Below, one piece after another: positions 1 through 8,440 of a DNA stretch of 64,000 nt (position 1 is its first letter; every line of letters begins with the position of its first letter). The stretch is taken from the NCBI GenBank assembly GCA_024743115.1, contig JANSXC010000027.1, positions 1 through 64,000 of the forward strand. The letters are read 5' to 3'. A program made the position numbers and the translations under genes. The stretch is from a bacterium. GTDB taxonomy: Bacteria > Planctomycetota > UBA1135 > UBA2386. Below the pieces are notes generated by a model, which worked only from the letters and a program-made list of their open reading frames with translations, was not told the DNA's origin and did no database searches.

Positions 1-142
1 CGGAATGCGGCGACGACGCACTCGTAGTCGAGACCCGGGCCACACGCGATGGTTACCTCGTCGTCGCGGCGCGCCGCGACGACGAGGTAACCATCGCGTG
101 TGGCCCGGGTCTCGACTACGAGTGCGTCGTCGCCGCATTCCG
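1..142. repeat. Perfect 142-bp palindrome at the window edge
   Basis: Every base i from 1 to 71 is complementary to base 143-i, with no spacer; the centre is GGCGCGCC between bases 71 and 72. The right arm (72-142) reads as the natural N-terminal coding sequence of flhF on the minus strand, so the left arm looks like its fold-back copy. A perfect spacerless palindrome of this length in a coding region is most easily explained as an assembly or amplification chimera at a contig end. A true hairpin end is possible but less likely. Confidence 0.95.
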
Positions 143-200
143 AGCGAACGCGAGCGAGCGCGTCGGGGAGGGTCTTGCCTTCGATACGTTTGAGGAGCAT
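1..200 (-). CDS. flhF: FlhF, N-terminal fragment, broken by the palindrome
   Basis: FlhF is the SRP-family GTPase that places polar flagella. Reading leftwards from the ATG at 198-200, the first residues are MLLKRIEGKTLPDALARV, then a GDDALVVETR stretch and GYLVVAA. This matches the usual FlhF start (basic first strand, then an ALxxVRxELGxDAxIL-like helix and strand). It begins 22 bases after flhA, the usual gene order. Only about the first 43 codons (200 to 72) are believable. Left of base 72 the frame stays open but reads the reverse complement of itself. The GTPase domain is not present in the window. No strong ribosome-binding site is visible. Confidence 0.7.
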   Translation of the reverse strand, partial: MLLKRIEGKTLPDALARVRSECGDDALVVETRATRDGYLVVAARRDDEVTIACGPGLDYECVVAAF

Positions 201-222
201 TGGTCAGTTGGCGAGGGAGAGT

Positions 223-2277
223 TCAGCTGGCGACCGCGATGCGCTGCGTGGTCTCGACCTTCTTGGCCGGAGTGGTTTCCTGGTAGCTCAGGACCGCGGC
301 GTTGGGGATCACGCCGTTGATCGCTTCGGCGAGGAACGGTCGCAGGCTCGCGCGCGTGACGAGCACGGGATCGCGGCCGGTCTTGGCCATTTCAGTGAGT
401 GCTTCCGCGGTGCTGTCGACGAAGCGCCCGAGGAAGCCCGGCGGCAGATTCGTCGCCCCCTCGTTGCCTGCGAGCGCCTCCGCGAGGTTGCGTTCGAGGT
501 CCGGGTCGAGGAACGCAGCGTGCAATATGCCGCCCGGATCGAGGTGCGGTTCGACGATCGTGCGAGCGAGGCGGCTGCGCACGTGCTCGGTGAGTTGCTT
601 CTGATCCTTCGTGTCGGCGCTCGCGTCGGCGAGCCCTTCGAGGATCGTCTGGAGGTTGCGGATCGGAACGCCTTCCTTGAGGAGCCCCGAGAGGATGCGC
701 TGTACCTGCCCGAGTGTCATCTGGTTGGGGATGAGCTCGTCGACGACGGCGGGCGCCCCCTTCTTGAGATTGTCCACGAGCGACTTCACGTCGTCGCGCG
801 TCAGCAACTCGCTCGAGACCTTCTTGAGGATCTCGGTGAGATGCGTGATGAGCACGGACGCGGCGTCGATGACCGTGTAACCGAGCAGCTCAGCGCGGTC
901 CTTGTCCGATTCGGCGATCCAGCGGGCGGGCAGGCCGAACGCGGGTTCGATCGTCTCGACACCCGCGATCGGTTGGGCCGTGCCGCTGGGATCCATCGCG
1001 AGGTATTGACCGGCCCGCAGATCGCCGCGGGCGATCTCCTCGCCAGCCAGCAGCACGCGGTAGGCGTTGGGGTCGAGCTGCACGTTGTCGCGCACTCGGA
1101 TGGGCGGCAGCAGGAAGCCGAGACTCTGCGCGAACTGCCTTCGCAGTGAGCGGATGTGATCCAGCAGTCCGCCGTGTTTGCCGGGGTCGACGAGGCCGAT
1201 CAGGCGATAGCCGATCTCGATGCCGAGGCGATCGACCGCGAGCAGGTCCTCGAGCGGCTGTTCCTCTTCGTTGGCGCTGGCCTCTTCCTGCTCGGCCTGT
1301 TGTTCGGCTTCGATTGCTTCGGCCTGCTTGCGTTCCACGTTCGACGAGAACATGAAGATCGTGGCAGCGATCGTGACGAACAGCAGCGTCGGCATGCCCG
1401 GCAGCAGCGCCATGAGCAGCAGGATCCCCGCGACGAGTCGCATCGTGCGGCCGCTGCCGAGGAGCTGGTTGCTCATCTCCTGGCCGAGCCCCTCCTCGGA
1501 CGCGCCCTTGGTGACCAGGATGCCGGCTGCGGTGGAGACGAGCAGGCCCGGGATCTGTGCGACTAGGCCGTCGCCGATCGTGAGCACCGTGTACTGGAGG
1601 AACGCGGACTCGAAGGTCAGGCCGCGGTAGACCATCGCGATGATGAGACCACCCGCGATGTTGATCGCCGTGATGATCAGGCCGGCCACGGCGTCACCGC
1701 GGACGAACTTGCCCGCACCGTCCATCGCGCCGTAGAACTCCATCTCGGTCGTGAGCTCTTTGCGCTTCTTTTTGGCCTCCTCGTTCGTCAGCAGACCTGC
1801 GCTCAGGTCGGCGTCGATCGACATCTGCTTGCCCGGCATCGCATCGAGGGTGAACCGCGCGGTGACCTCACTGATGCGGTTCTGGCCCTTGGTGATCACG
1901 ATGAACTGGATGATCACGAGGACGAGGAACACGATGATGCCGACGACGGGCTGGCCGCCGACGACGAAGCTTCCGAACGTCTTGATGACGTCGCCGGCTT
2001 CACCCTCGAGCAGGATGAGTCGCGTCGACGAGACGTTGAGGGCGAGGCGGAACAGCGCTGTGAACAGCAGGACGCTCGGGAACGTGCTGAACTCGATCGG
2101 ACGGTTGGCGTTGAGCACCGCCATCACGATCATCAGGCTCGTCGTGATGTTGAGGCACAGCATCGCGTCGAGCAGCAGCGGCGGCAGCGGGATCAGCATC
2201 ACCGCCAGCACGCCGAGGAAGAACAGCGCCAGGAGGCTGTTTCGCTGTCTGCCGTAGCTTGCCGATTCTGAAGTCAT
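223..2277 (-). CDS. flhA: Flagellar type III export gate protein FlhA
   Basis: FlhA forms the nonameric ring of the flagellar type III export gate. Its membrane part conducts protons and its cytoplasmic part docks chaperone-substrate complexes. The 684-residue length is normal. Residues about 15-130 and 195-315 carry the membrane segments. The conserved FHIPEP-family loop lies at about 130-165 (GQNRISEVTARF, DAMPGKQMSID). An acidic linker (about 320-345) leads to the cytoplasmic domain. It follows flhB by 16 bases, with a purine-rich AGAAGAGAG ahead of the ATG. It belongs to the operon that starts at fliO. Confidence 0.97.
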   Translation of the reverse strand: MTSESASYGRQRNSLLALFFLGVLAVMLIPLPPLLLDAMLCLNITTSLMIVMAVLNANRPIEFSTFPSVLLFTALFRLALNVSSTRLILLEGEAGDVIKTFGSFVVGGQPVVGIIVFLVLVIIQFIVITKGQNRISEVTARFTLDAMPGKQMSIDADLSAGLLTNEEAKKKRKELTTEMEFYGAMDGAGKFVRGDAVAGLIITAINIAGGLIIAMVYRGLTFESAFLQYTVLTIGDGLVAQIPGLLVSTAAGILVTKGASEEGLGQEMSNQLLGSGRTMRLVAGILLLMALLPGMPTLLFVTIAATIFMFSSNVERKQAEAIEAEQQAEQEEASANEEEQPLEDLLAVDRLGIEIGYRLIGLVDPGKHGGLLDHIRSLRRQFAQSLGFLLPPIRVRDNVQLDPNAYRVLLAGEEIARGDLRAGQYLAMDPSGTAQPIAGVETIEPAFGLPARWIAESDKDRAELLGYTVIDAASVLITHLTEILKKVSSELLTRDDVKSLVDNLKKGAPAVVDELIPNQMTLGQVQRILSGLLKEGVPIRNLQTILEGLADASADTKDQKQLTEHVRSRLARTIVEPHLDPGGILHAAFLDPDLERNLAEALAGNEGATNLPPGFLGRFVDSTAEALTEMAKTGRDPVLVTRASLRPFLAEAINGVIPNAAVLSYQETTPAKKVETTQRIAVAS

Positions 2278-2293
2278 CTAGCTCTCTTCTGCC

Positions 2294-3364
2294 TCACGCG
2301 ATCTGCTTGAGCCGATAGACGTGACTGAGGATCACGGCCACGGCCTGGTAGAACTTCTCGGGGATCGTCTGGCCGACCTTCACGCCGCGGAACATCGCGC
2401 GGGCCAGCGGCGGGTCTTCCATGAGCGGCACATCGTTTTCGCGCGCGATCTCGCGAATGCGCAGCGCGACCTCGTCGACACCTTTGGCGACGACGGTCGG
2501 GGCCGGGTCGATCTTGCGGTCGTAGCGCAGCGCAACGGAGTAGTGAGTAGGGTTGACGACGATCACGTCCGCCTGCGGCACGGCTTCCATCATGCGATGG
2601 CGCAGCAGGTCGGTGCGGGCGCGCTTCTGCCGTTGCTTGATGTGCGGATCACCCTCGGCGCGCTTGCGTTCGTCCTCGACCTCCTGCTTGGTCATCTTGT
2701 TGCGTTCTTCGTGGCTGTAGCGCTGCCAGAAGACATCGATGACCGCGATCGCGACGGCGAACGAGCTGACGAGCAGCAGCAGCAGGAGCGCGAGGTCGGC
2801 AACTTCACTGGCGGCTGCCGCGATCGGCTGCTCGTGCAGCCGCAGCAGCGAGTGCCAGCGGTGGCCCATCACGAGATACATGATCCCGCCGAGCACCAGC
2901 AGCTTGACCGCGGCGAACGCCGTCTTGACCAGCGCTTGCGCGTTGAAGACCTTCTTGAAGTTCGACGTGGGGTTGATCTTCTCGAGTTTGAACCCGATGA
3001 CCTGGTTCGAGACCTTGACGCCGATCTGCGAGTAGCCGACGGCGAGTGTCACCAACACGACCGTGAGGACGAGCGTCACGAACGGCCAGAGCACCGTGGT
3101 GGCGACCGCGAGGATCTCCCGCTGGATGTAGGGGATGTCGTCGATCCGCCGGCCGACGCCGAGCGTGAAACCCATGCGCATCACGTGCGAGAACGAGTCG
3201 ACGAGCCAGTCGCCGATCGCCCACACCATCAGTGCCGCCGAGAGCATCACGGCGCCCTGCACGAGTTCGCGTGACAGCGGCGTGTCGCCCTTCTGCCGGG
3301 ATTGCGCCAGTCGGGCCGGGGTTGGCTTCTCGGTTTTCCCTTGGTCGTCGCCGAAGAGCGGCAT
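2294..3364 (-). CDS. flhB: Flagellar export switch protein FlhB
   Basis: FlhB is the substrate-specificity switch of flagellar export, changing from rod/hook to filament substrates after it cleaves itself. The 356-residue protein opens with the typical soluble start (GKTEKPTPARLAQSRQKG). Four membrane segments follow at about 33-55, 88-110, 145-165 and 188-212, then a charged cytoplasmic linker. The autocleavage motif NPTH is at residues 271-274. The C-terminal part has the family pattern (VVAKGVDEVALRIRE, then PLARAMF). It starts 3 bases after fliR ends, so translation is probably coupled. Confidence 0.97.
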   Translation of the reverse strand: MPLFGDDQGKTEKPTPARLAQSRQKGDTPLSRELVQGAVMLSAALMVWAIGDWLVDSFSHVMRMGFTLGVGRRIDDIPYIQREILAVATTVLWPFVTLVLTVVLVTLAVGYSQIGVKVSNQVIGFKLEKINPTSNFKKVFNAQALVKTAFAAVKLLVLGGIMYLVMGHRWHSLLRLHEQPIAAAASEVADLALLLLLLVSSFAVAIAVIDVFWQRYSHEERNKMTKQEVEDERKRAEGDPHIKQRQKRARTDLLRHRMMEAVPQADVIVVNPTHYSVALRYDRKIDPAPTVVAKGVDEVALRIREIARENDVPLMEDPPLARAMFRGVKVGQTIPEKFYQAVAVILSHVYRLKQIA

Positions 3365-3367
3365 GGA

Positions 3368-4135
3368 TCAGCCTCCGAACGTCACCGCGACGCGGCTGAA
3401 AAGGGTCTCGAAGCTGGCGACGACGAACGGCATGCCTTCGACGATGAAGAAGCCGAGCATCCCGAGGGCCATCAGGATTCGCAGGCCGAACGCGAACTCC
3501 ATCATGTTGATCGACGGCACCGCGCGGCCGATCAGCACCGTGCCGCTCGAGACGAGCAGCATGATCCCGATGATCGGCATCGCCAGCCGCAGCGCGAGCT
3601 GGATCACGCTGGACAGGATCTCCTGGATGCCGGCCCAGATCGGCAGGTAGTCGAACGGCTTACCGACGGGCAGGCCGTCGAACGTCTGCTTCGCGATCAC
3701 GAGTGCTTCGTGATGCAGGTCGAGCATGAACACGGCGAGCGCGCCGAGGACCTGCAGCAGCTGCGAGATCACGGTTGCGTTGGTGCCCGTGTCGGGGTTG
3801 ATCGTGCGGGCCATGGAGAAGCCCATCTCCATGCTGATGACCTCTCCCGCGATCGTGAGCATCGCGTAGATTGTGGCGAAGCAGAACCCGAGCGCGAAAC
3901 CGATCACGGCTTCGCGAATCGCCATCACGCCGAGTTCGAACGCGGTCTGCGGCGGGTCGACGTACATGTCACCGACCCACCAGAGCATCGTGCCGAGAGC
4001 GATCGCGAGGACGAGTCGCAGGATGCGGGAGTCCTTGTTGCGCCCGAAGATCGGTACGACCGCGAAGAACGCTCCGACCCGCGAGAAGTGCAGGAGGAGC
4101 GATACCGCGAACGGTGCGATCGTGCCGAGTTCCAT
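3368..4135 (-). CDS. fliR: Flagellar export gate protein FliR
   Basis: FliR is a membrane component of the FliP-FliQ-FliR export-gate core. At 255 residues it has the family length and hydrophobicity, with about six membrane segments. Family features include an early FSRVGAFFAVVPIFG stretch, the central GFALGFCFATIYAMLTIAGE segment and a conserved IGRAVPSINMMEFAFGLR region near residue 210. It lies between fliQ (33 bases upstream) and flhB (3 bases downstream), the canonical order. Confidence 0.96.
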   Translation of the reverse strand: MELGTIAPFAVSLLLHFSRVGAFFAVVPIFGRNKDSRILRLVLAIALGTMLWWVGDMYVDPPQTAFELGVMAIREAVIGFALGFCFATIYAMLTIAGEVISMEMGFSMARTINPDTGTNATVISQLLQVLGALAVFMLDLHHEALVIAKQTFDGLPVGKPFDYLPIWAGIQEILSSVIQLALRLAMPIIGIMLLVSSGTVLIGRAVPSINMMEFAFGLRILMALGMLGFFIVEGMPFVVASFETLFSRVAVTFGG

Positions 4136-4168
4136 GGTCGGTCGCGGGTGGCGCTTTCGGTGCCGGGG

Positions 4169-4444
4169 TCAGCCCGCGTGCCCGTAGGCGTCGAGGTTGC
4201 TGAACAGCGCCGCCGTGAACGTTCGCAGCGTGCCGAGGATCCACGGCATCAGCAGCAGGATCGTCGTTACGACCGCGAGCATCTTCGGCACGATCGTCAA
4301 GGTCTGTTCCTGCAGCGACGTGATCGTCTGGAAGAAGCTGATGAACAAACCCGTACACATGCCGACGAGCAGTGCCGGGGCGACGATCACCAGCGCGGTG
4401 ATGAGCGTCGTCTTGGCGAGATCGAGAAGTGCTTCGTATCCCAT
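4169..4444 (-). CDS. fliQ: Flagellar export gate protein FliQ
   Basis: FliQ is the small two-helix subunit of the export-gate core. Starting at MGYEALLDLAKTTL it is 91 residues, the family length, with two membrane hairpin segments and the conserved QEQTLTIVPKMLAV stretch between them. An ATG at 4465 is in frame, but the 4444 start is preferred: GAGGAGA lies just upstream and overlaps the fliP stop codon. This suggests translational coupling with fliP. Confidence 0.95.
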   Translation of the reverse strand: MGYEALLDLAKTTLITALVIVAPALLVGMCTGLFISFFQTITSLQEQTLTIVPKMLAVVTTILLLMPWILGTLRTFTAALFSNLDAYGHAG

Positions 4445-4454
4445 CGTTCTCTCC

Positions 4455-5264
4455 TCAGGCCGCAAAGCTCTGGGCCAGTGACGTGACCACGAGGTCCCAG
4501 CCGCCGACCAGAATGAACAACAACAGTTTGAGTGGCGTCGACACCACGACCGGGGGCAGCGTGAACATGCCCATCGAGACGAGAATCGAGCTGATCACGA
4601 GGTCGATCACGACGAACGGCAGGAAGAGCACGAAGCCCATCTGGAACGCGGTCTTGATCTCCGACAGCACGAACGCGGGGATCGTGACGTGGATCGGCGT
4701 TTCGAGTGCCGTTTGCGGGCGTGGCGTGCGCGACAGCTCGAGGATCAACGCGACGTCTTCTTCGCGAGTCTGCGACAGCATGAACTGATTCATGCGCAGC
4801 GTTGCGCGGCTCGCGGCCTCCTGCCATTCGATCTGACTCGTGATGTAGGGCTGGTAGGCCTGGTCGTGGATGTCGCTCACGACCGGCTTCATGATGAAGA
4901 TCGTCATGAACACCGCGAACCCCGTCGTGATCAGCGCGGGCGGCAGATCCTGCATCGACATCGCGCGCTTCAAGAACGACAGCACGACGACGATGCGCGT
5001 GAACGACGTCATCGTCATCACGATCGCCGGCGCCATTGCAAGCAGCGTCATGAGCAGCGCGATCTCGATCGCGGTGCCGAGTGATTCCCGTTCGTCACTC
5101 GTGTTGAACGACAGGTTGAATCCCGAGCCTTGGCTCGAGCCGGTGCCTGCCGGATCGGTGACGATGGGGGACGGCGGACCGATCGCGGGTCCCTGTCCCT
5201 GAGCCGCTGCGGGCGCCGCGAACGTGCCGAACAGCACCAGGATCAGAGCGAGGAAGTGTCTCAT
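4455..5264 (-). CDS. fliP: Flagellar export gate protein FliP
   Basis: FliP is the pentameric core subunit of the flagellar export gate. The 269-residue protein has a cleavable signal peptide (about residues 1-22, ending APAAAQ), as many FliP proteins do. The family signatures are MTSFTRIVVVLSFLKRAM near residue 85 and TIPAFVLSEIKTAFQMGF near residue 195. The C-terminal helix has PLKLLLFILVGGW. Its ATG overlaps the fliO stop by four bases (5261-5264). The Gly/Ser/Pro-rich stretch after the signal peptide is longer than in enteric FliP. Confidence 0.97.
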   Translation of the reverse strand: MRHFLALILVLFGTFAAPAAAQGQGPAIGPPSPIVTDPAGTGSSQGSGFNLSFNTSDERESLGTAIEIALLMTLLAMAPAIVMTMTSFTRIVVVLSFLKRAMSMQDLPPALITTGFAVFMTIFIMKPVVSDIHDQAYQPYITSQIEWQEAASRATLRMNQFMLSQTREEDVALILELSRTPRPQTALETPIHVTIPAFVLSEIKTAFQMGFVLFLPFVVIDLVISSILVSMGMFTLPPVVVSTPLKLLLFILVGGWDLVVTSLAQSFAA

Positions 5265-6007
5265 CGCCCGGCCTTCTGCAACAGCGCCCGGAAGCTTTCG
5301 AGCGCGGAGTTCGCCTGGCTGCCCGTCGCGCCCCTGGCTGCGCCGCCGGATGGGCTGACCGGGCGCTTCGGTAGCGTCGTCGTCGGCTGGTCGGGTCGCG
5401 GAATGATCAGGTTGCGCGGCGTCGCACCGTCTTCCTGGTCGCCCTCGACCCCCTGACCGTTCTGGCCGTTCTGGACGAGCGCGCTCTGCAGCATCGCCGC
5501 CGCACGCGCCGTGGCGTCCTGTTCGTCGCTGGTGACATCGGGTAGCGCGCTGCTCTCGAGCAGCGTGAGGCCGCGTTCACCGTCCCCGATCAGCAGGATG
5601 CGGTCGTCGAACTCGATTGCGTGCACCGCCTGCCGCTGTCCGAGGCGCAGGCTCTGGCGCAGCGTGATCAGACGGGTCTTCGGATTCCGCAACGGCCGGC
5701 CGCCCGCCCGCAGTCGCCGTAGCCCGTAGACGCCGAGGCCACCGAGCAGCAGCACCCCGGCGAGCGCGCTCGTAATCTGCCACATGTCCGGTGTCGCCGG
5801 CAGCATCGAGCCCGTGCCGGTCTTGGCGCCGAGTGCCTCGCGTTCTTGCGGCGATGCGTTCGGCACGGCCATCGGACTCGTCCGCAGCGCCGGCTGCCGG
5901 ATCGCCGCGTTGGCGTCCTGGCTCTGGCCTTGCATCGTCAGCGGGCCGAGAACGAGCAGGAGCCCGACGGCCGGGGGAATCATCAACCACTTGGGGATCG
6001 GCTTCAT
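5261..6007 (-). CDS. fliO: FliO-like flagellar assembly protein
   Basis: FliO helps FliP assemble into the export gate. The sequence is poorly conserved, so the call rests on position directly before fliP with a 4-base overlap and on architecture. There is a hydrophobic N-terminus (MKPIPKWLMIPPAVGLLLVL), a second membrane segment at about residues 79-99, then a basic turn. After that comes a FliO-type beta domain (TRLITLRQSLRLGQRQAVHAI, then RILLIGDGERGLTLL). A low-complexity Gln/Gly/Pro tail follows. With the ATG at 6007 it has 248 residues. A start at the ATG at 5983 would also fit and would leave a longer leader below the promoter at 6029-6045. Confidence 0.8.
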   Translation of the reverse strand: MKPIPKWLMIPPAVGLLLVLGPLTMQGQSQDANAAIRQPALRTSPMAVPNASPQEREALGAKTGTGSMLPATPDMWQITSALAGVLLLGGLGVYGLRRLRAGGRPLRNPKTRLITLRQSLRLGQRQAVHAIEFDDRILLIGDGERGLTLLESSALPDVTSDEQDATARAAAMLQSALVQNGQNGQGVEGDQEDGATPRNLIIPRPDQPTTTLPKRPVSPSGGAARGATGSQANSALESFRALLQKAGR

Positions 6008-6028
6008 GAGAGTGTCCGTCCCCCTGGG

Positions 6029-6045
6029 AGCACCGGACGTGCCAG
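6029..6045 (-). promoter_or_regulatory. Candidate sigma-54 promoter for the flagellar export operon
   Basis: On the minus strand the site reads CTGGCACGTCCGGTGCT. It matches the sigma-54 consensus (TGGCACG, four bases, TTGCW) at every conserved place except one T to G in the -12 box, and the GG-to-GC spacing is exact. The expected transcription start is near 6018, about 11 bases before the chosen fliO ATG. Sigma-54 control of flagellar genes is well known in several phyla. Here it is an inference from sequence and position. Confidence 0.6.
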
Positions 6046-6176
6046 GTGCCAAACCACAAGATGTAGGGGGGGCGGACGCGGGCCGATCTACGGAACGGCG
6101 CAGAACTGAGCATTGCGTCGTCGCAATCGACAACAGGGCGCCGGCTCTCGGTCGCGCCGTCGGATCCGTTCCGCCT

Positions 6177-7451
6177 TCAGTCGGTGCGGCGGAGTCGGGC
6201 GGTGCCGAGGGCGAGCGCGACGATCCCGATCGCGAACAGGATCCCGCACGGCATCAGCATCTCGCTGGCGGAGAAGCCGCGCCAGATCGCGCCTTCGAGC
6301 GCCGTGATGGTCCAGCGCGCGGGGCTGACGGCACCGACGTCGAGCATCCAGCCAGGCATCGCGATCTGCGGCATCATGCCGCCGCCGAGCATCGCGCAGA
6401 CGAGCAGGATGCCCCAGGTGATTCCGCTGACCGCCTGCTCGGTGCGGGCGAGCGAGCCGAGGAGCATCGTGATCCCGGCGAAGCACACCGCGGACGCGGC
6501 GACCGCGAGCGCGAACAGCGGGATGCTGTTGACGGTGACGCCGAACACGAACGCGCCGATCGTCGTCATCGTGACCGCAACGAGGCAGCAACTCAGAGCG
6601 CAAGCCAGCGTTTTACCTGCGATGAGATGGCCCTTGCCGATCGGGGCCGTGAGCAGCCGCACCATCGTGCCGCTGGTGCGTTCCCGCACGAGTGCCATCG
6701 CGAAACCCGCCGCCGCGCCGAGGATGCCCCACAGGATCGATTGCGGGAACGAGATCGCGTAGGCGTTCGGTGGGCCCGTGCGAACGCGTGCCACGTCGAC
6801 CGTGCTGACCTGCGGCTCCATGATCCCGGCGCCGCCGTTACCGCTACTGTTCGTGAGATCCGGCGTGGCCAGGAACGTTTCGAACGCGGTGAAGAAACCC
6901 GTCAGCGCGAGCTTCTGCACGGTGCCGATGTCATCGGCCGCCGCGATGCGCTGTTTGGCCTTCTTCAGTTGCTCTTGCGTCTTCTCCGGGCTGGTCATCA
7001 GGTCGCGGAAGCCCGCGAAGACGGCTTCGGTAACGAGACCCTGCAGCAGCCCCTTCGCGGCCTGGCGGGACGGGTCGATGCCGATCACCACTTCCGGAGT
7101 CTCCCCGGAGAACATGCCGAGCTCGGGGTCCGGTGCGTTGACGATCTCGAGGAACGCGAGCTTGCGACCGCGGCGGACCGCGTCGCGGGCCTCGTCGCGC
7201 GGCAAGAACTCGACCGCGATTGCGTCCGATGCGTCGAGTCGTTCGGCGAACTCTCGGCCGCCGTCGGTGAGGCCCTCTTCGATCACCGCGACCCGTAGCG
7301 GGTTGGATTTGGACGGGCCGCCGCCACCGCCGAAGACGGCACCGAAGAACGCCGCGAAGATCAGCGGCATCCCAAACATCCAGAACAGCGAAACCTTGTC
7401 GCGCCAGAGCAGCAGCAGGTCCTTCGTGGCGAGCGTCCAGATCGTGCTCAT
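6177..7451 (-). CDS. ABC-2 type transporter permease
   Basis: This is the membrane subunit of an ABC exporter with the ATPase encoded just upstream. The 424-residue protein has the ABC2_membrane_3 layout: one N-terminal membrane segment (about 20-42, in LLLLWRDKVSLFWMFGMPLIF), a large external domain to about residue 235, and five or six membrane segments in the C-terminal 180 residues. The start at 7451 (MSTIWTLATKD) overlaps the ATPase stop by four bases, so the pair is translationally coupled. Similar exporters handle drugs, lipids or proteins; the substrate cannot be told from sequence. Confidence 0.88.
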   Translation of the reverse strand: MSTIWTLATKDLLLLWRDKVSLFWMFGMPLIFAAFFGAVFGGGGGPSKSNPLRVAVIEEGLTDGGREFAERLDASDAIAVEFLPRDEARDAVRRGRKLAFLEIVNAPDPELGMFSGETPEVVIGIDPSRQAAKGLLQGLVTEAVFAGFRDLMTSPEKTQEQLKKAKQRIAAADDIGTVQKLALTGFFTAFETFLATPDLTNSSGNGGAGIMEPQVSTVDVARVRTGPPNAYAISFPQSILWGILGAAAGFAMALVRERTSGTMVRLLTAPIGKGHLIAGKTLACALSCCLVAVTMTTIGAFVFGVTVNSIPLFALAVAASAVCFAGITMLLGSLARTEQAVSGITWGILLVCAMLGGGMMPQIAMPGWMLDVGAVSPARWTITALEGAIWRGFSASEMLMPCGILFAIGIVALALGTARLRRTD

Positions 7452-8344
7452 GCGTCGCGTAGCCTCCGGCCTGTGAGTTCGAGAAACACCGATTCGAGAT
7501 CCGGTCGCCGAACGTGCAGCGCGCGATACTCGACCCCGGCTGCGGCGAGGTCCGCGACCGCAGTGCTGGCGTCGTCGGCTTCGAAACGCAGGCTGCCGTC
7601 CTCGAGGATCGTGCCGAGTTGCCGAGCGGCGCCCGTGGGCGGGCCGGACAGCTCGGCTTCGACGACCGAGCGCCCGCCGTGGGATGCGATCAGGCTCGCG
7701 ACGGTGTCGCATGCGAGTACACGGCCGTGATCGACGATGGCGACGCGCCGGCAGAGCCGCTCGGCTTCTTCCATGTAGTGCGTCGTGTAGACGATCGTCT
7801 TGCCGGCTTCGGCAAGGCGTTCGACGGTTTCGAACAGATGGTTCCGCGATTGCGGGTCGACGCCGACCGTGGGCTCGTCGAGGAGCATGAGTTCGGGGTC
7901 GTGCAGCGCCGCGCACGCGAGATTCAACCGCCGCTTCATGCCGCCCGAGTACGTGTCGACGCGGTCACTCTTGCGATCGGTCAGGGCGGCGAACTCGAGC
8001 GCCCAGTCGACGCGTTCACCGAGGCGCCGGCCGTGCAGTCCGTGCAGTTGTCCGAAGAAGCGCAGGTTCTCGAGCGCGGTGAGCTCTTCGTAGAGCGCGA
8101 GTTCCTGCGGCGCGAAGCCGATCCCCCGGCGCACGCTCGGGTCCGTCGGGCTGCCGCGGTCCGCGATCTCGACCGTGCCGGCGTCGGGCGTCGTGACGCC
8201 GAGCGCCATCCCGATGGTCGTCGACTTGCCCGCGCCGTTGGGCCCGAGCAGACCGAACGTTTCGCCGGGCTCGACGTCGAGGTCGAGCCCCGCGACGGCG
8301 GTCAGGTCACCGAATCGCTTCTCTAGTCCGCGGCATCGCAGCAT
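7448..8344 (-). CDS. ABC transporter ATP-binding protein (ABC-2 exporter)
   Basis: This ATPase subunit powers the permease that follows it. In its 298 residues it has Walker A (GPNGAGKST, near residue 35), the signature YSGGMKRRL (near 130), Walker B LMLLDEPTVG and the switch His in YTTHYMEEAE. The C-terminal 60 residues form the extra domain usual in exporters of the CcmA/DrrA type. It has a 4-base overlap with the permease gene. A hairpin between it and the gene at 8441 suggests an independent two-gene transcription unit. Confidence 0.93.
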   Translation of the reverse strand: MLRCRGLEKRFGDLTAVAGLDLDVEPGETFGLLGPNGAGKSTTIGMALGVTTPDAGTVEIADRGSPTDPSVRRGIGFAPQELALYEELTALENLRFFGQLHGLHGRRLGERVDWALEFAALTDRKSDRVDTYSGGMKRRLNLACAALHDPELMLLDEPTVGVDPQSRNHLFETVERLAEAGKTIVYTTHYMEEAERLCRRVAIVDHGRVLACDTVASLIASHGGRSVVEAELSGPPTGAARQLGTILEDGSLRFEADDASTAVADLAAAGVEYRALHVRRPDLESVFLELTGRRLRDA

Positions 8345-8367
8345 GGGACTGTCAGCGAACCAGATTC

Positions 8368-8404
8368 GCGCCCGACTCGCGAGCGTTGCCAGCGAGTCGG
8401 GCGC
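8368..8404 (-). terminator. Strong 13-bp hairpin, likely terminator of the gene at 8441-9679
   Basis: GCGCCCGACTCGC (8368-8380) is perfectly complementary to 8392-8404 with an 11-base loop. It lies 36 bases beyond the stop codon of the secreted-protein gene and before the ABC pair. No T-run follows, so it is terminator-like rather than classical. Confidence 0.6.
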
Positions 8405-8440
8405 AGTTCGTCGGCCGCGGGTCGGTCAGCCGCTCAGCGG

